Shown piece after piece: positions 38,749 to 48,412 of a DNA stretch of 64,000 nucleotides (positions within the stretch are counted from its first letter, which is position 1; every line of letters starts with the position of its first letter). The DNA lies in assembly GCF_000203815.1 (NCBI RefSeq), contig NW_004457695.1, positions 2,354,054 through 2,418,053 of the forward strand, in the 5' to 3' direction. The notes under the pieces are model-generated. The model ran no database searches. It was not told the DNA's origin and saw nothing but the letters and a program-made list of their open reading frames with translations. The translations under genes and the position numbers were made by a program. The DNA is from Cavenderia fasciculata (taxonomy: Eukaryota; Evosea; Eumycetozoa; Acytosteliales; Cavenderiaceae).

Positions 38749-40998
38749 GATTGAAGCATTAAAATGTTATTCAATGATGTTACAGTCATGTTATGATCAA
38801 GAAATGATGGATCCAATGAGTTTTAAAGTAATGGATATTGTACAAAAGAATCATATCAAGAATATTAAACCAATCGATCCAAATACAGTTGATTTAAATG
38901 CACACAATATCCACAACTATCTTAATCAAATTATAAGCGATTTGGTTGCTACGTTGATTCAAGTGTCTCCTGGATTGATCATTGAAAATAATACGTTGAT
39001 TTCCTATTTAGTAGATTCCTATTTATCTTCACCAACCTCTGCTACAGAGGATCAAGACAACCAAGAACTCATTAGTATTTTGGGTCACTATTTACAATTG
39101 TTTATCATCAAGAAATTCCAACCTACCTCCTCTTCCAAACAAACTTCTGGATCAATGTCAAATGGTCAACAAGAACAAGACGAAGAACAAGATGGAGATG
39201 AAAATGATAGAGATTACTATAGTAAAACGGTTATGGTTCACTCCAAGTCAATAGAAAAGTGTCGTAAAGAGTTTGCAAATGTCAATCTATTCAGAGACAC
39301 TAAAGTTTTGGTATCAGTCATTGAAAGAATTCAAAGCAAATTATTGGCTACACAAGAAGAGGTTGATCCATCTCTCCCAAAAGGAGGAAAGAAGAGTGGT
39401 GTATTACCACCAACTAGTTGGAATGAATCCTATATTATTCTACTTGGTATCATTTTATCATATAGTTGTATTCATCCTACAACAGTTAATGGAGAATCAA
39501 ATGATATTATCAACTTTATTTTTAATATATTTTTAAATAGGTATGAAACAGTCAATAATATGTAATACCATACTTTACTAATTCTAATTTATTTTATAGA
39601 ATTGAACAATTAAATGATCAATTTAAAAATGGAGTAATTGGTAATACAAATCAATTCCAAACTGTTGATAAGATTTTAAATACATTGTCATTTGTATTTG
39701 CCAATTTACCAACCTCTTCCAATGACCAAGCTTTACAAAGCTATTTACCAAGATTTTTGGATATTTTCATTGATTTGTTTAGCAATGTTAAAAATAGATT
39801 AAAGGAACAAACATCTGCAACAACTACTACGACGACAACACCAGCATCAAAAGCATTGAAAAAGAACTTTATCTCAATGAGAGAGAATTTATGTAAATGT
39901 TTGGGTAGTATGCTTAGAGTTTACAACCATTTCTTTGCACGTGCACATGACTTTGTTTCATTCTCTCATGTATTGGCAGAACCACTTGTCATGGCAGATT
40001 TTATTTATTCTCTCCACAGACAATTAAACAACAATGACACTGATTCAATGGATATTGAAAAATACAAAGATGACTACAGCCAAGAATATTTCCCAAAAAT
40101 ATTTACTTCTTTAATTTCACAATTATCACTTAAATTTAAAACTGTAAATATTAAATATAAATATATAAATACGAATCTAAATTTGATTATTAATTTATTA
40201 ATTTATTATTTACTCTTTTTTTAGAATATTAATTTATCAAAATCATTTTTAAAATCAATATTACATATTTGTTGTTTTGAACAAAAAGAAATATTACCAT
40301 ATGTTGAACGATTGGTACAAGTTTTAAAGAATATCTTTGTTGTAGAAGACTTGGAAACATATATCACCTATTCCTATGAATCTATCCTTGTACTATCTAA
40401 ATTGGCAACCTCTTCATTATCAGTGTCCAATAACCAAGACTTTGAAGTCATTTGGAATATATTTATAACTAGTGTAAATGATCAAACGGTATTCCATCCA
40501 TTGACAATGGACGTAATCGATGAAATCGACCAAGAATCAATGATAAGATCTAAATTTGCTCTCATTGAAGAATTGTGCGTCATTATCAAATGTAATCATC
40601 GTAATCAAGCCAAGACAACCACAGAGCTTGCAGAACCATTATTCAAATATTTAGATGCACATGTTGGTGTTGAAGAAATCATTTTCGATAGTGATTTGTT
40701 CCTCAGAATGAGTGAATTATCACTTGTCAAATCACTGCTAAAATATCATGGCTATGGTGAAAATGAAACCACTCATTTTACCAAATGTCTCGAATTAATT
40801 GACAAGGCTGTCGAATCTGTCAAAAGCAATAGTAATGATGACGATGAATTTATTGCAACCATTGTTGATCATTCTTTAACCATCTTAAACAAAATACAAA
40901 AGAAAATATCGACCAACAAGAATAATAATATCTATCAACAACAAGAAAAGATAAACTCTTTACAATCATTAATATCAAAAATTAATAAAAACAAATAA
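38134..40998 (+). CDS. Helical protein of unknown function
   Basis: Five exons (38134-38379, 38470-38622, 38750-39540, 39600-40143, 40225-40998) join in frame to 835 residues. I do not recognise the family. The sequence is almost entirely predicted helix, with amphipathic stretches typical of solenoid scaffolds, an acidic Gln/Glu/Asp insert (QQEQDEEQDGDEND) near residue 280 and a Thr run near 475. The C-terminus is Asn/Lys-rich. No signal peptide, membrane helix or enzyme motif is visible. Intron 2 ends in a long (TA)n run. Starting at the ATG of MIELFFETLKV is supported by an AT-rich leader directly upstream and no earlier in-frame ATG. Confidence 0.8.
38697..38745. repeat. (TA)n microsatellite in intron 2 of the 38,134 gene
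   Basis: About 24 uninterrupted TA units occupy the 3' half of an intron and stop a few bases before the TTTAG acceptor at 38745-38749, so length changes here could affect splicing distance. Confidence 0.95.
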
Positions 40999-41265
40999 AT
41001 AAATATAAATATTTGTTACATACTATATATGTTTACCACCGATACTACATCTAATCTAAATCATCAGGATTGGGATAATAGATGGTTTATGTAAGATGAT
41101 GGGTTGAATAATAAAGAGAGTGAAGAAAACAACCCAATTTCCATTTTCCGCATTATGAAACCGAAATTAAAAGTTTAATTTATTTTTAGATTGTCAAGAG
41201 AAAGAGAATGCATGAATATTTCATTTACTTTTACTTTGTACAATAGAGCAAGATAGAGAGATAAT

Positions 41266-42799
41266 ATGAGTAATAATACTAATCTCAACAACAGTGGAAA
41301 TAACATAAACAACAATGAAGCTGGAGTTTATAGAAAAGCAAGTGACAATATGTCAAAGTATGTAAAAAGATCTACACCGACGGTATCGTTCTTTTGCCAC
41401 CTTCCCTTACTAACTCTAAGTGATATTTATTATATACTCTTGTAGAGGAACAAACTCAATGTTTGATGGGATAAAGAGTGCTGTCACTATTGAGGATCCA
41501 GATGCTCCACAACAACTACAAGAGGAAAACGAAGCTGGTGTTATTGACCATTTAACAAACAACTCTAACAAACCAAAGACCGTTGTCGATGGAGCAATGA
41601 AGGGTGTGCTATCAGTTGGTAGAAATCTATTCAATGGTGTCACTGGAATTGTTGTACAACCATATAGAGGTGCCAAAAAAGATGGTATGTATATAAGATG
41701 ACAGATGGTGGTGGTGGACCTTTTATTAATATTTACTCAATCTCTCTCTTTTCCAAGGTGTTGCTGGATTTGCAAAGGGATTAGTTAAAGGTGTCAGTGG
41801 AGCAGTATTACTACCAGTTGTAGGTGTATGTGAATTTGTATCCATGACAGCTCAAGGAATTGTCAATACTCCCTTGACCATTATTGATGCAATGAAAAGT
41901 AAGGGAAAAAAAAAAATCAAACAAACAAACAATCAAATCATATAACTAATATTATTATTATTATTATTACTATTTTTTTAGATGCACCAAAAGATGAAGT
42001 ACAAGTTCAAGTTACAGTAGTTGAGAAACCAATATTCTTTGGATTATCATTGACAGAATCAATGGAAAGAGCAAAAGAAAAGAATGTTCCACATATCATA
42101 TCGATTTGTATTGCCTATCTAAGTAAGATGACCAATGTAGAGGGTATCTTTAGAATTAGTGGATCAAAGACTGAAATTGATAAATTACAATTGGCATTTG
42201 ACAAGGGTGAGATTACATCGATAGATTCTCTCACCAATAATCCATCCATTCGTATCTATGTACATGAAGTTGCATGTATCTTTAAATCCTATTTTAGATA
42301 TCAACCAGAATCTATTGTTCCTCCTCAACAGTATGTAAAATAATAAGAGTTGCCTGCCTTTGCACATGTTAACAGAAACTAATTATTTTGATATTATTCT
42401 TTAGGATTAATGAATTTATGAATTTACAAGCCAAAACAAATGTAGACCCAGTTGAAAAGGTGGCCAAACTTAAACAAATTGTTTTATCAATCCCAGAGCC
42501 AAACTATAGTGCTCTCTATCACATTATGGAATTATTGACTAAAATCTCTAAAAACAGCAAGGAGACTTTGATGACTCCTAGCAATCTCTCTATTATTTTT
42601 GGTCCACCTCTACTACGTCCAGAAAGTTTGGCCGATCTTCAACAAGTAGCCAATTGTAACACTGTCATTTTCCATCTCATTTCATTCTTTGATCAAATTT
42701 TTACAAAGGTAAATCTATCATTCTAGTATTGATATATATCCAAATCAAATCAACTAATATTATTTTTTTTTATAGAAACCAACTGACCATTTTGTATAA
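41266..42799 (+). CDS. RhoGAP-domain protein with VPS13-like N-terminal segment
   Basis: Six exons (41266-41357, 41446-41684, 41758-41898, 41982-42330, 42405-42708, 42776-42799) join in frame to 382 residues; the last exon encodes only KPTDHFV. Residues about 175-375 are a RhoGAP domain: FFGLSLTESM, the catalytic arginine finger in EGIFRISGS (Arg near 213), the KSYFR loop and NLSIIFGPPLLRP. It should stimulate GTP hydrolysis by Rho/Rac GTPases. Residues about 75-155 carry Gly-rich amphipathic repeats (GVTGIVVQPYRGAKK, GVAGFAKGLVKGVSGAV, LPVVGVCEF) that closely resemble the C-terminal part of VPS13 proteins, which contacts lipid surfaces. That the segment targets the GAP to a membrane is inference. 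Confidence 0.9.
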
Positions 42800-43270
42800 T
42801 AATAACAATAATAATAATCACCAAATATCACAACCATTTTTAATTATAAATATGTATATATATATATCGTTTGTATTTTTAATCAATTCAAATTTCTTAC
42901 TTTAATCCCAAGATGATGGTGGTAATCAAATCAAATGACCAATTTTTTTTTACTCTATATTTTCCTTTTTCAATGGTTTTGATATGATCATATCTTTTAC
43001 ATCTGTGATCATAACAATGGTGGTTATATCTTTATTTCTGTTATGTTTCTCTTAAATAGCACAATATAACAAGGTTTGATGGTAATTGCAGTAAAACTCG
43101 AAAAATAGTACTGGGCAAATAATTTAGATTTTGCAAAGTCGACTCAAAGCGATTTTTTTCACTATTTTTTTTAACATTTTTTTTTCCCTCTGACCTTCTG
43201 TCTCGTCAAACAAAAACCCAAGTGCACATTATTCCCTTTTGTTTTTGAAAGTTAAAGAAGAGAAATAATC
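42800..43270. other. Spacer between RhoGAP gene and P1 gene
   Basis: This AT-rich 470-base stretch holds the RhoGAP 3' end and the promoter of the ribosomal P1 gene. T-runs cluster at 43148-43185. I see no gene in it. Confidence 0.4.
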
Positions 43271-44178
43271 ATGGCCGAATTCAAACCAGATGGTGATTAT
43301 CAATTTTTTTTATTATAGTAGCACAGTAGTATAGAAGTAGTAGTAGTATAGACGTCTTTCGATTCAGTATTAGCAACACACTCAACACACAAACACACAG
43401 TTACAGATACAGCAATTCATTGATTCAACCCCCATATTGTTTTCGATCAAATGAGAATTTAAAGATTATTATTATTGTTATTATTATTTACTTACTCTGA
43501 CAAAAGTTCAATATTGTTGTTATGTGATCGATCACATGTTGAATATAATAGTAGTAATAATAGCATATACGAAATCTAGTCGTCACTTTGATCATCAATC
43601 TAATAATTTATAATATAATAATAATATATAATCACACTTCCACAACTATAGTCATCAACATATACATTGCTACTACTCCTGCTACACTACTACTGCTACT
43701 ATAATATGTAATTTTTTTTAATCGTTCGTTTATACTAACCTTAAAAAATACTTTTTTTTTTTATAATATTACAGAGTTAGCTTGCGTCTACGCCGCTATT
43801 TTGCTCCACGACGATGGTATCGCCATCACCGTATGTATCTCATATATCTTTTACTTTATCCATTCAAAATACTAATCAATTTTTCCATTACCATTTACTA
43901 TTTGAATCATATAGGCTGAAAAGCTCAAGACTGTCCTCGACGCTGCCAACGTTGACTACGCCACCCACTGGCCAGTCCTCTTCTCACGTGTTCTCGCCAA
44001 GAACAACGTTGATGACTTGATTGCCAACTTTGCCGCCGGTGCTGTTGCCGCCGCTGCCCCAGCTGCTGCTGCTGCTGCTGCTCCAGCCGCCGCTGCCGCC
44101 GCCAAGCCAGCTGCCAAGAAGGTCGAAGAAAAGAAGGAAGAATCCGACGACGATATGGGTATGGGTCTCTTCGATTAA
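43271..44178 (+). CDS. rplp1: 60S acidic ribosomal protein P1
   Basis: Three exons (43271-43292, 43775-43830, 43915-44178) join in frame to 113 residues, the usual P1 length. The protein runs MAEFKPDELACVYAAILLHD, then the dimerisation helices, an Ala/Pro-rich hinge, a Lys/Glu stretch and the invariant C-terminal tail ESDDDMGMGLFD that recruits elongation factors to the stalk of the 60S subunit. The first exon encodes only seven and a third codons and is followed by a 482-base intron, the longest I assign within any coding region here; long first introns are common in highly expressed ribosomal genes. Codon use is strongly biased to C-ending codons, as expected for high expression. Confidence 0.97.
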
Positions 44179-44536
44179 ATTTAATAAATTTGTAAATCGA
44201 ACTTTTCTTATATAAACAAAACAAATCAAAACAACGTTAACTGTCATCTCTGGATGGCATACTCTATTATTATTATTTATTACTTATTCTTTAATGAGTT
44301 TTTTATGCCATCTGATGTTGCAGACACGCAGTAAATCGATTTGCCGAACATCACACCCCGATCACACATTGTGGCTCCCCGACAAAAACAATTCGAAGCA
44401 AAGAAACATATCTTACACAGCCACAATTGTTGTGAAAACTGTCTAACCATTTGATCATTATCATTTGTTTGTTTTTATTTATCTTTTTATCTGTGTATAA
44501 ATATAATTGTAAAATAATAATAGTCTAGTCTAGCCA
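44179..44536. other. Spacer with inverted repeats after P1
   Basis: The stretch includes a 9-bp perfect inverted repeat (44253-44261 and 44304-44312, GATGGCATA / TATGCCATC) and a GC-richer block at 44310-44440 with short self-complementary pieces (CACAATTGTTGTG). I cannot assign it to a known RNA. It also holds the promoter of the miniature gene that follows. Confidence 0.35.
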
Positions 44537-44746
44537 ATGTTTAATACTAATCCCAATAACCGTCCAAGTTTCAGTGGGCCCTCAATCAAAGGTTAGTGAT
44601 CAATATAAAACACACGATCAAAACACAATTGTACTTACCTCTTACTCAATTCCTCCATTCATCTTGTAGCTTCGTTTACAACCACAGTCACTCCCAAGGG
44701 ATATGGACCATACAGACCATGGCCATCAAGAGGTGATTGGGATTAA
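44537..44746 (+). CDS. Miniature two-exon gene A, 43 residues, unknown
   Basis: Exon 1 (44537-44591) reads MFNTNPNNRPSFSGPSIK and ends one base into a codon at a GTTAGT donor. After a 78-base intron ending TTGTAG, exon 2 (44670-44746) continues in frame with SFTTTVTPKGYGPYRPWPS and RGDWD to a TAA. Both exons are GC-richer than the flanks, the frame is kept across the intron and an AATAAA lies about 90 bases downstream. The neighbour at 45053 has the same architecture and an SGP motif at the same place in exon 1. There is no signal peptide or membrane helix. I do not recognise the protein; it is basic and rich in Pro, Ser and Thr. Confidence 0.55.
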
Positions 44747-44850
44747 TGAGTTCCAATTAGAATGGTAGGAAATTTAAACCTGTTCCTTCCTCCTCATCCT
44801 ATTTGTTGTATTGTACATTTTAAATATTTATACAATAAATCACTTCTTTT

Positions 44851-44937
44851 AAAAAAGTCAATCTTAATCACAAGATTATTCTTGGTCTGTTTCTCTCGGA
44901 ACGTCTCGCAAGATAGCGACTAAAATATCTTAATTGT
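44851..44937 (-). ncRNA. Candidate small non-coding RNA with DUSE/TATA promoter
   Basis: A perfect DUSE (AACCCATAA, minus strand, 45008-45000) and a TATA-like TTATAAAAA (44957-44949) lie at roughly the spacing known for dictyostelid snRNA-type promoters, about 60 and 25-30 bases before a putative start near 44930-44937. From there a GC-richer stretch of about 80 bases includes a 6-bp hairpin (AATCTT / AAGATT, around 44861-44878) and runs into six T residues at 44856-44851, a polymerase III-type stop. No ORF covers it and it sits between two miniature genes on the other strand. The promoter logic is known from Dictyostelium; that this RNA exists is inference, and its class is unknown. Confidence 0.4.
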
Positions 44938-44999
44938 CATCGCTTACATTTTTATAATAAATTTAAAAAATAACAAGCAAGCTCGGGGCTTCCGCATTG

Positions 45000-45008
45000 T
45001 TATGGGTT
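45000..45008 (-). promoter_or_regulatory. DUSE-like element
   Basis: The minus strand reads AACCCATAA, a full match to the Dictyostelium upstream sequence element A(A/T)CCCA(C/T)AA known upstream of small RNA genes. A TATA-like motif follows about 43 bases downstream. Confidence 0.5.
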
Positions 45009-45052
45009 GCTTTGGGTTACCCAGAATCATTATTCTAGAAAATTATAAAATC

Positions 45053-45240
45053 ATGTACAAATCAAATAGTGTTAGTGGTCCAGTCCCTCCACCTCCTCCC
45101 CAACGTAAGTGATGGTACATCCTATTCCATTTCGTTCCATTCAATAAAGACTAACATGCTCCTCATTATTATTAGCCATTCGTAAAGTAGGATCACGTTA
45201 TAGAGGAACTAATACCCAACCAACTACTTTCTACAGTTAA
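45053..45240 (+). CDS. Miniature two-exon gene B, 38 residues, unknown
   Basis: Exon 1 (45053-45104) reads MYKSNSVSGPVPPPPPQ and stops one base into a codon at a GTAAGT donor; after a 71-base intron ending ATTAG, exon 2 (45176-45240) reads IRKVGSRYRGTNTQPTTFYS and ends in TAA. Like gene A it has about 18 codons before a phase-1 intron, an SGP motif in exon 1 and 20-25 codons after it. Both genes are followed by CAATAAATCA, a pyrimidine stretch and an A-run. It is a basic, Pro-rich peptide without signal or membrane segment. No function can be named. Confidence 0.55.
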
Positions 45241-45364
45241 ACCAATCAAATCCATGGTATACTTAATCTATTTATAGCGTACCAAAGTTATGCAATAAAT
45301 CATTCTTCATTTTTTAAAAAAAGATGGTCAAATCCAATTACTACTAGTGTTGTAATTGTTTATT

Positions 45365-46994
45365 CTATTGTGTCGTTGTTGTCGAAGTTGTTGAAGTTGT
45401 TGAAATATCACTGTTATCTTTTTTTTCTTCTTCTTGTTCTTCTTCTTGATTTTCAAAATGATTGTAAAGATACTTTATCAATTCCGAAACAATCTTTACA
45501 TTTAAACTATTTCCAATTAATCTAAAACATTGTTGAGAAGTAAGAGATGGATGGAATTTAAATTCTTCTGGGAATCCATGTAATCCTAAAAATAATTAAA
45601 TAAAATTAGGGTATTAATATTCTCTTTGATTCTTTTGTTTTTTTAGAATATTATATATATATATATATATTTAAATATTACTTGTAATTTCTTTTGGAGT
45701 AAAATAACGTAATCGTAAAGGTAAAAGGGAATTTGGATCTGATGCATCGGGTTTTAATGATTCGTTTAATTGTAAAACGCTACCAGTTCCTTCAACAAAT
45801 TTTGAATAGGATCTAGTAAAACAATTGGTAGTCTTTTCACCCATTGTTTTGATATCAAACAACATTCCTCTCTTCGATAGCAATGTCTCTTGAGGTATTT
45901 TAAATTTTTCATAGGTTTCTTCTGGATTGGTGGTATCTAGGTATTGTGAAATAGCCGATGGCTCTATTGTTTTAAATGTTGGTATTTCTTTTAATATATT
46001 GATTTTTCTAATAGTTGGTTTATCACTCAATTTTGCCTAAACAAAAAAAAAAACAAAACAAATAGGTGGTTAGAATCCAACCATTTAAACCAATTCAATC
46101 ATCGCATATTATCATACATACAATACAAAAATATCTTAATCTTTGATTTGGTAAACCAAATTGAGTTGGAGAAAGATGAAATTCTTGATATTGATATTTT
46201 AATCTCATAAATGTTTCTATTAACAGTTCTCTTGCATCTGATTTCTAAAAGTAACCAATAGTGGTGTTAGAGGAGGAGAGCTGTGGGAGTCGTAATCTTT
46301 GACTCTAAAGGTATATGTATTGTTGACATACTTCAAAACCAAAGACATTTTCTATTAAAATATAGGTTGGAGGTGATTCCAGTTTTCCAAGTAGTGTAAG
46401 TAAATTGACAAAGCTATTGGTTCTATTGTCTTCCAAGCCCTTTTCTAGACCTACACGGCAGAATGGCTGACACGGGGGAGACTATAAGTGGCAATAGATG
46501 GAGAAGAATGAGTATTAAGACTATAGCCTTGCTGTTGTTGGTTTTGTTTCAATAATCTAATAATTTTTTTTCATCATACCATCAACCATGTGTTTGCTTT
46601 GTAAGACTCTAGATCCTTGACTGTCAATGCATCAATGCTTTTCTAATAATAACAATAAGGTTCAGTATCAATACTTGTTTGACGATAGGGGGTTGGAAGA
46701 TATCTGATGATTCGTTTTCAACATCGTTCGTTCGACATGAACATGACTGACTGGTCGTGTGTTGGGTTCATTCATTGTACATACATTATTTACAACAACA
46801 TTCTTTTTCTTACTTTTACTATTAGTAGTGTTATTGTTATTATCAGTGTTACTCAATGAATGAATACTATAGTTGTAGCATGTATTCGCTGTCGTGTTAA
46901 TATCAAACGATTGTTTCACGGTGAAAGGTACACCAGATAGCTTTGCAGAGTAATACATCCCACCAATTCCACTAAAGTACTCTATGATATTCAT
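45365..46994 (-). CDS. dnmA: Dnmt2-type methyltransferase (tRNA cytosine-38)
   Basis: Six exons, 46994-46785, 46642-46580, 46481-46332, 46244-46122, 46036-45682 and 45585-45365, join in frame to 373 residues. The AdoMet site IIEYFSGIGGMYYSAK opens the protein; the catalytic loop SPPCQPFCR (Cys near residue 94), the ENVFGFE motif, and the Dnmt2-specific CFT motif in NCFTRSYSKFVEGTGSVL all are present, followed by RYFTPKEI and HGFPEEF. Dnmt2 methylates C38 of tRNA-Asp; it is the sole cytosine-5 methyltransferase known in dictyostelids. An Asn/Lys-rich insert lies between motifs II and IV. An in-frame ATG at 47027 would add MKIHNNNNKT; the later ATG fits family starts better. The acidic C-terminal tail is lineage-specific. 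Confidence 0.95.
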
Positions 46995-47027
46995 TGTCTT
47001 GTTGTTGTTGTTGTTATGTATTTTCAC

Positions 47028-47627
47028 TCTTCTAATATCTCTTTCCTTTCCGTATCAAGTATGTACAATGAACGAAAGAAACTTAAAAGAATGGGGGGAA
47101 GAGGTGTCGATTAAAAAAGATTTTAAAGTCAAACAATTATTTTTACCACTTTAACTTTGTATGTGTGGGTTTATTCAGTCACGATCCTTTCCTGATACAA
47201 CCAAGTTTAAAAAACATGGGTGGGGTAAATAAAATATTTAAATTATGTTATACACACACAATAACTTAAATTATTTGTATAGTATGGTGGCATATGGGTT
47301 GTGGGTTGACAAAGTGAGAGATAGGGAGGGAGAGGGGAATGGATAGAGAGTGAAAAGAGAGAGATGAAGATTTTATGATCCTGTTCCATTACATGTATGT
47401 CTATTTAATACTGTATTAATTGTTGTTGTTGTTGTTGTTGTTTTAATTTCACCATTGTTCTTCATTTTATTAGCATTGACTAGAACAACACAAATAAATA
47501 TTTATTCTTCATTCAATACTATTAGAGAAGAGATAGATTTCAACAAAAGTCATAACAATATTTTCTTATTTATTCATTTCATTCAATACTTTTTTCCCTT
47601 CCCTTAAACTATTAATAACTCTATCTA

Positions 47628-47696
<69 letters not shown>

Positions 47697-47697
47697 C
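47028..47697. promoter_or_regulatory. Divergent spacer with (AAT)n run
   Basis: This 670-base stretch lies between dnmA and the 47,698 gene. It includes a GA-rich block near 47310-47370, a second DUSE-like match on the minus strand (AACCCACAA, 47307-47299) without a convincing RNA behind it, and an (AAT)n run of about 23 units at 47628-47696 that abuts the start codon of the next gene. Confidence 0.5.
47628..47696 (+). repeat. (AAT)n microsatellite touching a start codon
   Basis: About 23 AAT units end in AATAATC directly before the ATG at 47698, so the repeat would form the 5' leader of that mRNA. It has in-frame TAA in one frame and no upstream ATG. Confidence 0.95.
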
Positions 47698-48187
47698 ATG
47701 TTTGATTTATTTAAAAAGAATAATAATAAACAAAAATCATACTCTTCAAAATGGAATGAGAGTGAAATATTAAATGGAAAATCTGAACATAGATTCAAAG
47801 CAAAATATGAAAACCAATCAGTTTTAATTATATTAAATGAATTGGGTTTAGAAGTTGTAAATGATTCAACAAATGTATGTTCCTTTTTTCTTTTGGTATT
47901 TTATAAAGATTACTTATTCATTCCTCTCTCTCTCTCTTTTTATCTTAAAGAAATCATTTATGGAATTTCAATTGGGAGATATTAAAACATTTGGATGTAG
48001 AACAACCAATTCAATTTGGGAGATTGAAGTTAGAGAAGAAGCCAATAGATTCAATATTTACAAATTTCACAATGTCAATGGTAGACATTTGAATTGTATC
48101 ACTTCCAATTTCCTTCAAAACCTTAAATTTGAAAGAATGATAGAGGTTGAAGCTGTCAAAACTCACAAATTATCACCTTCTATTTAA
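47698..48187 (+). CDS. Small protein, possibly PH/PTB-like fold, unknown
   Basis: Two exons, 47698-47874 and 47951-48187, join at phase 0 (TCA ACA AAT / AAA TCA TTT) to 137 residues. After a basic Asn/Lys-rich start (MFDLFKKNNNKQK) the sequence alternates likely beta strands (SVLIILNELGLEVVN, MEFQLGDIKTFGCR, IWEIEVREEANRFNIYKF) and ends with a helix (SNFLQNLKFERMIEVEAV). That order resembles PH or PTB-like domains, but I see no decisive residue and do not assign a function. The AAT repeat leader is unusual. There is no signal peptide. Confidence 0.75.
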
Positions 48188-48412
48188 ATTTAAATTAAAT
48201 TATATATATATATATTTCCATTTCATTTTTTGTACGACCCTGGTGCTTATGCCCATTAACTATAATTATATTATTAGAATAAAACACTTTAAAAACGACC
48301 ATATTCTCCAATGCTATCCAAATCCAAATCCAAATCCATTCCAATCAAATGATCCATTGATTATTAATTATTGTTTAAATATACTTTTTTTTTTTTTTTG
48401 TTTATTATTATT

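Noticed and set aside
46668-46784. Continuation of Dnmt2 exon 1 to a stop at 46668
   Set aside because: A GTATGT donor at 46784 gives a normal 142-base intron and an in-frame join to SIDALTVKDLES; read-through would leave an intron of under 30 bases or truncate the enzyme before its catalytic loop.
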